From CAYJLF01 sp964371055 (GTDB lineage: Bacteria > Eisenbacteria > RBG-16-71-46 > CAIMUX01), in NCBI GenBank assembly GCA_964371055.1, contig CAYJLF010000007.1:124001-188000 (forward strand): a stretch of DNA of 64,000 nucleotides. The letters run 5' to 3'. The position numbers were made by a program, and so were the translations under genes. Under the pieces are notes generated by a model. That model ran no database searches, was not told the origin of the DNA, and worked only from the letters and a program-made list of their open reading frames with translations. Numbering within the stretch: the stretch's first letter is position 1; the number at the start of each line of letters is the position of its first letter. Positions 34,923 to 42,455 of this stretch are shown in pieces.

Positions 34923-36194
34923 CTAGAATCGTTCCGTGATCCAGGGCGCCGGCGCGACCAGCAGCCGGTCGAGCGCCTCGATCGCCGGCTCCGGCGTGAC
35001 CTCCGCCAAGCCGAAGTCGACCGCCTCACGCACGCGGAGGGATCCCGCCCAGAGCCGGGCCAGGGTCCCCAGGCCGCACGCCAGCCTGGCCGACGGTCTC
35101 GATCGGACCGCAGCTTCACCACCCAGGTTCGCCCGGAAGCGGATCGTCTTCTCGTCGAGCGGATCGACCGTAGCGACGTCGAGCCGCCAGGCCTCGGGCC
35201 CCGCATAGGGACGGTCCGCGAAGGCCGCCGCCGGGTCCTCCAGGCGCAGCATCGCTCCCAGTCCCACGACCGGCCCGTGACCCAGCATGTTGTGCAGGTG
35301 CGGCGAGCCCCGGCGGACCGGCTCGCGCAGCACGGCGTCGAGATGCCGGTCGGCCGGCCAATCGAGGATCACCTCCGTGATCTGGTCCCGCTGGGAGGAG
35401 AGAAAGCCGAGCAGGGCGCGCATGGCGGATGGCGTCGTCCACTCCATCTCGCTCACCTCGAGGTCATAGCGGAAGCTGTCGGTCTCGCCGGGACGGCGGC
35501 TGAAGCGGGTGATGAGGTACCCCTCGTCGCCATGTTCGCCGCGGGCCGCGAAGATCGACGGCGCGGTGCGGAGGATCCACGACCAGCGGGTCGAGTTGCG
35601 CGAGAGGCCGAGAGCCCCCCGCGCTCCGAGCGCCTGACGATGGATCCGGTCGAGTTCCTTCCAGTCGGGCTCGCGGACCTGACGCACCTGCGCGCGCTCC
35701 GGGTAGAGCGGGAGCGCCGCCGGAGGGATGGCATGCTGCCGGGTCTCGGCGACCGACGCCCATCCCATGTCGGCGTAGAAGTCATGCCGGAACGGATAGA
35801 GGAAGGAAAGCGGGATCGAGTCGTGACGCGACCGCTTGAGATAATCCAGCACGACCGCGAGCGCGACGCGCTGTTTCTTCCGATCGAGCGCCGTGGCGAC
35901 CATGCCCAGCCCCGAAGCCGGCCATCCTCGCCCGCAGAGCGTGGCGACGAAGGTGAAGTAGGCGTACCCGCCCACGATCCGGCCGCCGCGCTCAGTTCCG
36001 GCCACCAGGGTCGGATAGCCGAGGGCGACGAGATGCCGGATCCACTCGATCGCGCGGTCCCGGTCCTCCATGAAGAGCGGATAGGCGCCCCGGATCAGGT
36101 CGGTGAACTCCGGCACCTGATCGGGCAGAAGCGGGGCGAACCGCAGGGCGGGGAGTTCCGGCTTGGCGGCGCCGGCCGACTTCCGTGCAGGCAT
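34923..36194 (-). CDS. Eis-like GNAT N-acetyltransferase
   Basis: This 423-residue protein has the layout of the Eis family. The N-terminal GNAT domain has acetyl-CoA-binding VALGYPTLVAG and GLGMVATALDRKKQRV. A second GNAT-like domain and a C-terminal SCP2-like lipid-carrier domain complete it. Tyr140 in FYADMGW corresponds to the general acid of mycobacterial Eis, and the last residue is Phe423, matching the free C-terminal carboxylate of Eis (Phe402) that acts as base. Eis enzymes acetylate aminoglycosides and protein lysines, but the natural substrate here is unknown. GGGAGGG precedes the ATG; a start six codons upstream is possible. It stands alone between plus-strand genes. Confidence 0.8.
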   Translation of the reverse strand: MPARKSAGAAKPELPALRFAPLLPDQVPEFTDLIRGAYPLFMEDRDRAIEWIRHLVALGYPTLVAGTERGGRIVGGYAYFTFVATLCGRGWPASGLGMVATALDRKKQRVALAVVLDYLKRSRHDSIPLSFLYPFRHDFYADMGWASVAETRQHAIPPAALPLYPERAQVRQVREPDWKELDRIHRQALGARGALGLSRNSTRWSWILRTAPSIFAARGEHGDEGYLITRFSRRPGETDSFRYDLEVSEMEWTTPSAMRALLGFLSSQRDQITEVILDWPADRHLDAVLREPVRRGSPHLHNMLGHGPVVGLGAMLRLEDPAAAFADRPYAGPEAWRLDVATVDPLDEKTIRFRANLGGEAAVRSRPSARLACGLGTLARLWAGSLRVREAVDFGLAEVTPEPAIEALDRLLVAPAPWITERF

Positions 36195-36370
36195 GGTCCC
36201 TCCCGGTCGCACCCCGGGGATGGTGACGATGCACGACCGGGGCGGCCGGGCGCAGTCTGCGGCGATCGCGTGGGGAAGGCAAGCGGGCGGAAGAGGGTCT
36301 CGATGCCGCGTGGGCGGCGGAGTGAGACAGAGCGGCCGTAGTTCGACCTTCCGAGGGCGCGGAGAGCGCG

Positions 36371-36376
36371 TATACT
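36371..36376 (+). promoter_or_regulatory. Possible -10 box of the thioredoxin gene pair
   Basis: TATACT matches the -10 consensus in five of six positions. The -35 region is poor (TTCCGA with a 16-bp spacer), so an activator or a different sigma factor might be needed. Confidence 0.35.
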
Positions 36377-36509
36377 CGGCGGGTTGCCCGCTGGCGCGTC
36401 TTTTACCGGGCGTGACGGAACCGGCGGTGGCGGCATCGGGTTCAACTCTGGGGCCCGGCCGGGCGCCTGCAGGCCCGACGCTTCCGAACCAAACTCGAGG
36501 AAGACGCAG

Positions 36510-37373
36510 ATGATCCTTCGATTCCAGCTAAACGCCCAGCCAAGCGCCAGGACCGCTGCCTTTGCCCTGGTCCTGTTCGCCCCCTTCGTCCTGATCACAG
36601 CCGTGTGTGTGCCGGTGGTGCAGGCAACACCCGCGACCACGGGGACGGCCACGGCGTCCGTTCCCTGGGAAGAGGCGATCGGACTCCAGGCGATGGCGGA
36701 TGGAGTGATCGATCCCGACGCCCGCCTTTTCGACAGCCCTGACTACCAGCGCCAGCTCCTGCTGTCCGGACCGGAGGAGGGGGGCTTCGTCCTGGTCCTG
36801 CGCGAGCAGACGGTCCTGCGTCTGCCGGCCGAGGCGGTGGCATGGAGCGCGAACGGCGAGTTGCGGCCCGACCTCGCCAAAGCCGTGCCGGCCGGGGAGT
36901 TCGAGGTCGTCGAAGGGGAGATGAGCTTCGAGGCGGACGATCGACTCTGGTTGATCCGTCCCCAGCCGCCGATGGTGGGTGAAGTCTCGTTCGCCGAGCT
37001 GAAGAAGAACAAGCCCGACTACCTCCACCTGGCGTCGAAGGTCGTTCCGGATGCCGCGGCCGTGAAGACCCTCCAGTCGGTGCAGGGAGAGACGAAGATC
37101 GTCGCTTTCTTCGGCACCTGGTGCCTCATCTGCAAGAAGCACCTGCCGGCGTTTCTGAAGACGATCGAGACGGTCAACAACCCGAAGATCTCGGTCGAAT
37201 ACTACGGCGTGACCGAAGACCACCTGGAGCCCCGCTCGGCGTTGGAGCGGTACCAGGTCTCGGCGACCCCTTCCTTCGTCGTGCTGCAGGGAGGGAAGGA
37301 GATCGGACGGATCACGGAGGAACCGCACGAGTCGATGGCGGAGGACCTGGCGTTCATCCTCGCGGGCAAGTAG
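36510..37373 (+). CDS. Exported thioredoxin-like protein
   Basis: This 287-residue protein has an N-terminal membrane or signal segment (about 14-36). An uncharacterised region of about 140 residues follows, then a thioredoxin domain (about 180-287) with the active site Cys205-Leu-Ile-Cys208 in TWCLICKKH. The later ATPSFVVLQGGKEIGR contains the cis-proline segment. It is likely a periplasmic thiol-disulfide exchange protein. The unusual CLIC site suggests neither canonical TrxA (CGPC) nor DsbA (CPHC). The start is the ATG at 36510 with GAGGAAG upstream. The next gene, 79 bases downstream, is a MauE-type membrane protein with its own thioredoxin-like tail. Confidence 0.82.
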   Translation: MILRFQLNAQPSARTAAFALVLFAPFVLITAVCVPVVQATPATTGTATASVPWEEAIGLQAMADGVIDPDARLFDSPDYQRQLLLSGPEEGGFVLVLREQTVLRLPAEAVAWSANGELRPDLAKAVPAGEFEVVEGEMSFEADDRLWLIRPQPPMVGEVSFAELKKNKPDYLHLASKVVPDAAAVKTLQSVQGETKIVAFFGTWCLICKKHLPAFLKTIETVNNPKISVEYYGVTEDHLEPRSALERYQVSATPSFVVLQGGKEIGRITEEPHESMAEDLAFILAGK

Positions 37374-37452
37374 GAGCGCGCGTGCACGATCGCATCGAGG
37401 GGCTCAGCCGGCTCGGGCCGACCAGCCGTCGAGGGAAGAGGGGGGCGAGGGG

Positions 37453-38412
37453 ATGGGAGTTGACGGTGGACGGCCGGGATCGGGTGAAGCCGGGCCGGCT
37501 TCGACCCCGTGGCGCCGGTGGGTCGGGTGGCTTGGGGTCCTCGTCAGCGTCTATCTCGGCGGGATGCTCATCTATGCGGCGCTCCTGAAGTCCGCCGATC
37601 CGCCGCTCTTCATCCAGCAGATCCAGGGGTACCAGGTCTTCCCGCAGCTCGCCGGCTTCGGGTCGTACCTGTTCCTGTGGATCGAGTTCGTTCTGGGGGT
37701 CGCCCTCATCGCGCGCCCGGCGCCGCGCTGGTCGCTCCTGGGCTTCATCGGCCTGATGCTCTTCTTCATCGGCGTGACGGCTTACGCCTGGTCGCAGGGA
37801 AACACCGAGGACTGCGGCTGCTTCGGACGCATGGGATCACGCGCTCCGCGCGAGGTGATCATCGAGGACTTCATCTTCATCGCGCTGGCCGGCTTCGCCT
37901 TCGCGACCGCTCCGTGGATGTCGCGGTCGCGCCGTCGGTGGATCGGCGCCGCGGCGGTCGTGTCGATCCTCTTCGTGATGCCGTGGCTCGCCCCGCGCCT
38001 CCCGGTCGACTCGCTCGTGACCGGCGTCAAGCCGGGATATGACCTCGAAACGATGGCGGCCGACGATCTGAAGGTGCCGCTCGGAGCCGGCACGGTCTTT
38101 CTTGCGCTGCTCGGGCCCGATTGCCCGGCCTGCGTCGAGGCGCTGCCGGGCATGGCCCAGTTGGGCCGGCAGGAGGGAGCGCCGCGCCTGACCGCGATCT
38201 TCTCCGGCGACGCGCGCCAGAAGCGCGCCTGGCAGCTCGAGCACGTGCCCCCCTTCGCCCTGGCCCACGCGTCGCCCAAGGCGCTCCGCCAGTACTATCG
38301 CCGGCTCCCCGCCTTCCTGCTGCTGCAGGAGGGAAAGGTCCGCCACGTCTGGTGGGACCGGATGCCCTCGGTCGATGAGGTGATGAAGGCGGTGCCGGCC
38401 GCGCGAGGGTAG
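37453..38412 (+). CDS. MauE/DoxX-like membrane protein fused to a thioredoxin-like domain
   Basis: This 319-residue protein has about four or five membrane segments (residues 22-190). In the loop Cys121-Gly-Cys123-Phe-Gly it carries the CGCFG motif of MauE/DoxX-type proteins, which are linked to quinone and disulfide chemistry. A soluble C-terminal domain (about 205-319) is thioredoxin-like with Cys224-Pro-Ala-Cys227. Such fusions suggest transfer of reducing or oxidising equivalents across the membrane to a periplasmic partner, here plausibly the thioredoxin encoded upstream. The ATG has GAGGGG before it. Direction of electron flow cannot be told. A related fused design is seen in VKOR-type proteins, but those motifs are absent. 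Confidence 0.75.
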   Translation: MGVDGGRPGSGEAGPASTPWRRWVGWLGVLVSVYLGGMLIYAALLKSADPPLFIQQIQGYQVFPQLAGFGSYLFLWIEFVLGVALIARPAPRWSLLGFIGLMLFFIGVTAYAWSQGNTEDCGCFGRMGSRAPREVIIEDFIFIALAGFAFATAPWMSRSRRRWIGAAAVVSILFVMPWLAPRLPVDSLVTGVKPGYDLETMAADDLKVPLGAGTVFLALLGPDCPACVEALPGMAQLGRQEGAPRLTAIFSGDARQKRAWQLEHVPPFALAHASPKALRQYYRRLPAFLLLQEGKVRHVWWDRMPSVDEVMKAVPAARG

Positions 38413-38507
38413 GGGGCGCCTTCTCCGGCGTTTTCCCCACCCTGCGGGTGCGTCCGGGCCGCGGAGCGGCTATGCTCCCGCCGCGCCGTCGATCGGCGGC
38501 GCACCGA

Positions 38508-38592
38508 GCCGGAGTGGCGGAATGGCAGACGCGGGGGACTTAAAATCCTCTGGGCCTTGCGGCCCGTGCGGGTTCGAGCCCCGCCTCCGGCA
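38508..38592 (+). tRNA. tRNA-Leu (anticodon TAA)
   Basis: An 85-base tRNA. The acceptor GCCGGAG pairs with CTCCGGC, and the discriminator is A. The anticodon stem GGGGA/TCCTC encloses CTTAAAA with anticodon TAA at 38541-38543. The long variable arm (TGGGCCTTGCGGCCCGT region) is typical of tRNA-Leu, and the T arm has GGTTCGAGCC. The 3' CCA is not encoded. A -10-like TATGCT lies at 38471-38476. Confidence 0.97.
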
Positions 38593-38635
38593 AATGTGAT
38601 CTCTCGCGGGTCCCTGTCGTAACCGCGTGCCGTCC

Positions 38636-40468
38636 TCAGCCCCCCAGGCTCCACACCTCCGGCGACTTCTCCGCGCGCGCCTGCAACTTCTGCCGCTCCG
38701 CCTCGAGCTGCGGCGGCAGATGGCTGCCGAACTGCTGGAAGTACTCGCCGATGGCGCGCGCTTCCTCGATCGCCCCGTCGCGGGTGATGTCGGTGATCGA
38801 GAGGTACTTCTCCTTCGGGAAGTCGAGGCCGTCCCAGTTCAGGTCTTCGTAGCGTGGCATCAGGCCGAACGGACTCTCGACCGCCCCGACCCGGTCGTGC
38901 ACGCGGTCGACGATCCACTGCAGGACGCGCATGTTCTGTCCGTAGCCGGGCCAGATGAACTTGCCGTCGGCGTCCTTGCGGAACCAGTTGACGCGGAAGA
39001 TCTGCGGCAGCTTGAGACCGGCGCGGCGGCCGTACGCGATCCAGTGCCCCCAGTAGTCGGCCATGTTGTAGCCGGCGAAGGGGAGCATCGCGAAGGGATC
39101 GCGGCGGATCGCGGCCTGTCCGATCGCCGCGGCCGTCGCCTCCGAGCCCATGGTGGCCGCCATGAAGACGCCGCTGTCCCAGTCGAATGCCTGGTAGACC
39201 AGGGGGAAATTGCGCGCGAGCCGGCCGCCGAAGATGAAGGCGGAGATCGGCACGCCGGCGGGGTCCTCCCACTTCGGATCGATGGTCGGGCACTGTCCCG
39301 CGGGCGCGGTGAAACGCGCGTTCGGGTGCGCGCCGGGCCGCCCGGCGTCGGGCGTCCAGTCGTTCCCCTGCCAGTCGATCCCGTGCGCGGGAGCCGGCCC
39401 CATCCCTTCCCACCAGATATCGCCGTCGTCGGTCAGGACGACGTTGGTGAAGATGGTGTTCGCCTTGATCGCTTCCATCGCCATCGGATTGGAGTGGTAT
39501 CCGGTGCCCGGGGCGACGCCGAAGAAGCCGGCCTCGGGGTTGATGGCGCGCAGGCTGCCGTCGGGGCCGGGCTTGATCCAGGCGATGTCGTCGCCGACGG
39601 TCATCGCCTTCCAGCCCTTGAGCTCGGGCGGCGGGACGATCATGGCGAGGTTGGTCTTGCCGCAGGCGCTGGGGAAGGCGGCGGCGACATAGGTCTTCTC
39701 CCCCTGCGGCGACTCGAGGCCGAGGATGAGCATGTGCTCGGCCAGCCATCCCTGGTCGCGCGCCATGCAGGAGGCGATGCGGAGCGCGAGGCACTTCTTT
39801 CCGAGGAGCGCATTGCCGCCGTAGCCGGAGCCATACGACCAGATCTCGTAGGTCTCGGGGAAGTGGACGATGTACTTGTCGCTGATCTTCGGCGCGCAGG
39901 GCCAGGGGACGTCCGCCTGTCCCGGCGCCAGCGGCGCTCCGACGGAGTGCACGCACGGGATGAAATCGCCGTCCTCGCCGAGCGTGTCGATGACCGCCTG
40001 GCCCATCCGCGTCATGATCCGCATGTTGATCACGACGTAGATGCTGTCGGTGATCTCGAAGCCGATCTTCGCGATCGGTGATCCCAGGGGCCCCATGCTG
40101 AAGGGGATGACATAGAGCGTGCGGCCGTGCATGCAGCCCTTGAAGGCGCCGCGGAGGGTGGCGCGCATCTCGTCCGGGGGGGCCCAGTTGTTGGTCGGTC
40201 CGGCCTCCTCCTTCGTCCGGGAGCAGATGAAGGTGCGGTCCTCGACCCGCGCCACGTCGGACGGATGGGACCGGACGAGAAAGCAGTTCGGGCGCTTCTC
40301 CTGGTTGAGCGGGATGAACGACCCGGTCGCGACGGCCTGAGCGCAGAGGGCGTCGTACTCTTGCTGGGAGCCATCGCACCAGTGAACCTGGTCGGGCTCG
40401 CAGAGATCGGCGATCTCGTTGACCCAGGCGATCAGCCGGGCGTGCTTGGTGGGTGGCGCTGCCTTCAT
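38636..40468 (-). CDS. pckG: Phosphoenolpyruvate carboxykinase (GTP)
   Basis: This 610-residue enzyme converts oxaloacetate to phosphoenolpyruvate with GTP, in gluconeogenesis. The P-loop FPSACGKTN occupies 265-273 with Lys271. The GTP-type signatures YGSGYGGNALLGKKC, VGDDIAWIK, NPEAGFFGVAPGT and RVNWFRKD are present, and the substrate segment CSRTKEEAGPTNNW occurs near 80-95. The start is the ATG at 40468 with GGGAGG shortly upstream; the frame stays open further upstream but lacks a family N-terminus. A direct repeat 150-180 bp before the start may be a regulator site. Length matches the family (about 600). Confidence 0.96.
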   Translation of the reverse strand: MKAAPPTKHARLIAWVNEIADLCEPDQVHWCDGSQQEYDALCAQAVATGSFIPLNQEKRPNCFLVRSHPSDVARVEDRTFICSRTKEEAGPTNNWAPPDEMRATLRGAFKGCMHGRTLYVIPFSMGPLGSPIAKIGFEITDSIYVVINMRIMTRMGQAVIDTLGEDGDFIPCVHSVGAPLAPGQADVPWPCAPKISDKYIVHFPETYEIWSYGSGYGGNALLGKKCLALRIASCMARDQGWLAEHMLILGLESPQGEKTYVAAAFPSACGKTNLAMIVPPPELKGWKAMTVGDDIAWIKPGPDGSLRAINPEAGFFGVAPGTGYHSNPMAMEAIKANTIFTNVVLTDDGDIWWEGMGPAPAHGIDWQGNDWTPDAGRPGAHPNARFTAPAGQCPTIDPKWEDPAGVPISAFIFGGRLARNFPLVYQAFDWDSGVFMAATMGSEATAAAIGQAAIRRDPFAMLPFAGYNMADYWGHWIAYGRRAGLKLPQIFRVNWFRKDADGKFIWPGYGQNMRVLQWIVDRVHDRVGAVESPFGLMPRYEDLNWDGLDFPKEKYLSITDITRDGAIEEARAIGEYFQQFGSHLPPQLEAERQKLQARAEKSPEVWSLGG

Positions 40469-40616
40469 CGGTTTCCTCCCGTATCTCAGGGCCGAGCGTA
40501 GAGCCGTTACTCCGGGGATTTCGCCCGTGACGCGCCGCGTCCCGGGCTGCGGGAGCGGACCCCGGCGGAGAGGACTATAGCCGCGTTTGGGCCGGGGGGG
40601 GAGCGTTCTCTGCCCG

Positions 40617-40645
40617 CGAAACATCGGCCGAAGACCCGAAACATC
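40617..40645. repeat. Direct repeat upstream of pckG
   Basis: CGAAACATC occurs at 40617-40625 and again at 40637-40645. The 20-bp offset is about two helical turns, so both copies face the same side of the DNA, as expected for a dimeric or tandem regulator site. It lies upstream of a minus-strand TATAGT that has no good -35. Confidence 0.5.
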
Positions 40646-40808
40646 CCAATCCCGTGCGCCAACCCCGCCCGGGTAACTACCGACAATCCTTAGCAGGGTG
40701 CAGGGCAATCGATCCCTCATGAGACTTGGCGAAGCATGTCTCAGTATCCGCTCCGCGCCTGGGCCGCGCCATGAGAGAAACGGCTGGCGTAGATCGGTCC
40801 CGCTGATC

Positions 40809-40814
40809 TATACT
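40809..40814 (+). promoter_or_regulatory. -10 box of the PEP-CTERM gene
   Basis: TATACT with a weak -35 (TGGCGT at 40785-40790, 18-bp spacer) lies 77 bases before the start codon. Confidence 0.4.
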
Positions 40815-40890
40815 CACTCTCAGAAAAACAACCAAGCGCCGCTACTGCCCGCGGGTCGATCTGTGCTCGCCCGCGGTGATTGGAGATACC

Positions 40891-41514
40891 ATGAGGCTAC
40901 GGATACTGCTGGTTCTGCTCTTCGCCGTGACGATCGCGGGGTCGGCCCAGGCGATTGCTTTGACCTGGAACATCGGCGGGTTGAACAACCTCCCGCATGA
41001 GCGGTACTACACCTGGGGGAAGAACTGGGCGGTGCCCACGGGTGAGGCTGTCACCAGCGCCTCGGTCACCTTCTATTACATCTACAACTGGGAGCCGGAG
41101 GAGAACGACCGACTGTGGCTCCACCTTCTGCAGTCCGCTCCGTCCGGAACGTACTGGGGGCTGGACAATCAGGAGTATGGGAGTTACTTCACGCCGCCCG
41201 AGTACACGGGCGAGCAGATCCTTCTGCAGGAGTACGACGACCTGCCCGAGGGGTACGACGAGCGCCGGAACGTGACCTACGACTTCGACGCGAACGATCT
41301 GGCCACGCTCAATTCGTATCTGGCCGACGGCAACTTCGGCCTCGGCTTCGATCCGGACTGCCACTACTACAACAGCGGGATCAAGATGAAGATCGAGACG
41401 GGTCTCGCGCCCGAGCCGCCGCTGCCGCCGGTGCCGGAACCGTCGGCGCTCGCGCTCCTGGGGCTCGGGGTGGCGGGCTTGATCGCCACGCGCCGTCGGA
41501 GAGTGGTCCGGTAG
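40891..41514 (+). CDS. PEP-CTERM-sorted secreted protein
   Basis: This 207-residue exported protein has a signal peptide (1-21, ending AQA). A beta-rich body of unknown function contains many Tyr and Trp residues. A C-terminal PEP-CTERM signal follows: the tripeptide PEP, a hydrophobic helix and an Arg-rich end (ATRRRR). Such proteins are cut and handled by an exosortase (EpsH/XrtA type) and linked to exopolysaccharide and biofilm. No exosortase gene is in the window. A start at the GTG five codons upstream is possible, but the ATG at 40891 with GGAG before it fits better. It stands alone. Confidence 0.88.
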   Translation: MRLRILLVLLFAVTIAGSAQAIALTWNIGGLNNLPHERYYTWGKNWAVPTGEAVTSASVTFYYIYNWEPEENDRLWLHLLQSAPSGTYWGLDNQEYGSYFTPPEYTGEQILLQEYDDLPEGYDERRNVTYDFDANDLATLNSYLADGNFGLGFDPDCHYYNSGIKMKIETGLAPEPPLPPVPEPSALALLGLGVAGLIATRRRRVVR

Positions 41515-41535
41515 CCGATCTGACGCTCGGCCAGG

Positions 41536-42420
41536 ATGAGAGGGACGATCCATCGGGCCGACAACCTAGACGTGCTCCGCACGCTGGGCGACGGCGAGGT
41601 TGATCTCGTCTACATCGATCCTCCGTTCAACACCGGGCGCATCCGCGAGCGGCAGCAGATCCAGAGCATCCAGTCCGGCCCGGAGGGGCGCATCGGTTTC
41701 CATGGACGCCGGTACGAGAATACGGTCGTCGGGTCCCGGAGCTTCTCCGACGTCTTCGATGACTATCTGGCCTTCCTCGAGCCACGCCTCTGCGAACTGC
41801 ACCGGGTCCTCGCGCCGCACGGCAGCCTCTACGTCCATCTCGACTACCGTGAGGTGCACTACGTGAAGGTGCGGCTGGACGCGATCTTCGGTCGCGACGC
41901 GTTCCGGAACGAAATCATCTGGGCCTACGACTACGGGGGCCGGACGAAGAAGCGCTGGCCGCCGAAGCACGACACGATCCTCTACTACGCCCGCGACCCT
42001 GACCGATGCTTCTTCGATCCCGAGGCGGTCGATCGGATTCCCTACCTGGCGCCGGGGCTCGTCGGTCCCGAGAAGGCAGCCCGCGGCAAACTGCCGACCG
42101 ACACGTGGTGGCACACCATCGTGCCGACGAACAGCGCGGAGAAGACCGGCTATCCGACCCAGAAACCGATCGGGATCCTCAAGCGCATCGTGCAGGCCTC
42201 GAGCCGGCCCGGGGATCTGGTCCTCGACTGCTTCGCGGGGAGCGGGACGACCGGGGCCGCCGCGCTGGCCCTCTCGCGGCGATTCCTGCTGGTCGACGAG
42301 AGTGAACAGGCGCTCTGCGTCATGGCCCGGCGGTTCGCGGGACTCGAGGACATCGAGTGGATCGGGTTCGATCCCGAGGCACAGGCGCCGGAGTCAGCGG
42401 GCCCGCCGGCGTCGGTCTGA
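41536..42420 (+). CDS. Site-specific DNA methyltransferase (beta class, N4/N6 amino type)
   Basis: This 294-residue methyltransferase has the catalytic motif DPPF (28-31) before the SAM-binding motif FAGSGTTG (233-240), the order of beta-class amino-methyltransferases such as those in CcrM-like and type II systems. The motif suits N6-adenine (or N4-cytosine) methylation. TQKPIGILKRIV is a typical segment before motif I. No restriction endonuclease or specificity gene is adjacent, so it looks like an orphan modification enzyme acting as an epigenetic mark or remnant. It begins 21 bases after the PEP-CTERM stop and has only a weak ribosome site. Confidence 0.9.
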   Translation: MRGTIHRADNLDVLRTLGDGEVDLVYIDPPFNTGRIRERQQIQSIQSGPEGRIGFHGRRYENTVVGSRSFSDVFDDYLAFLEPRLCELHRVLAPHGSLYVHLDYREVHYVKVRLDAIFGRDAFRNEIIWAYDYGGRTKKRWPPKHDTILYYARDPDRCFFDPEAVDRIPYLAPGLVGPEKAARGKLPTDTWWHTIVPTNSAEKTGYPTQKPIGILKRIVQASSRPGDLVLDCFAGSGTTGAAALALSRRFLLVDESEQALCVMARRFAGLEDIEWIGFDPEAQAPESAGPPASV

Positions 42421-42455
42421 CTGAGCACCGGCCGCGGCGGTTTCCTCGCGCGCGT

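Larger units (their letters stand above)
40469..40890. other. Divergent intergenic region, 422 bp
   Basis: It separates pckG from the PEP-CTERM gene. It holds the pckG direct repeat, a pckG -10-like TATAGT on the minus strand (40579-40574) and the plus-strand -10 box TATACT (40809-40814). No gene is supported. Confidence 0.5.

Noticed and set aside
31853..35206. Minus-strand open frame of 1117 codons under protease 3
   Set aside because: Antisense artefact; it crosses the strong intrinsic terminator of protease 3 and runs into the Eis-like gene in another frame.
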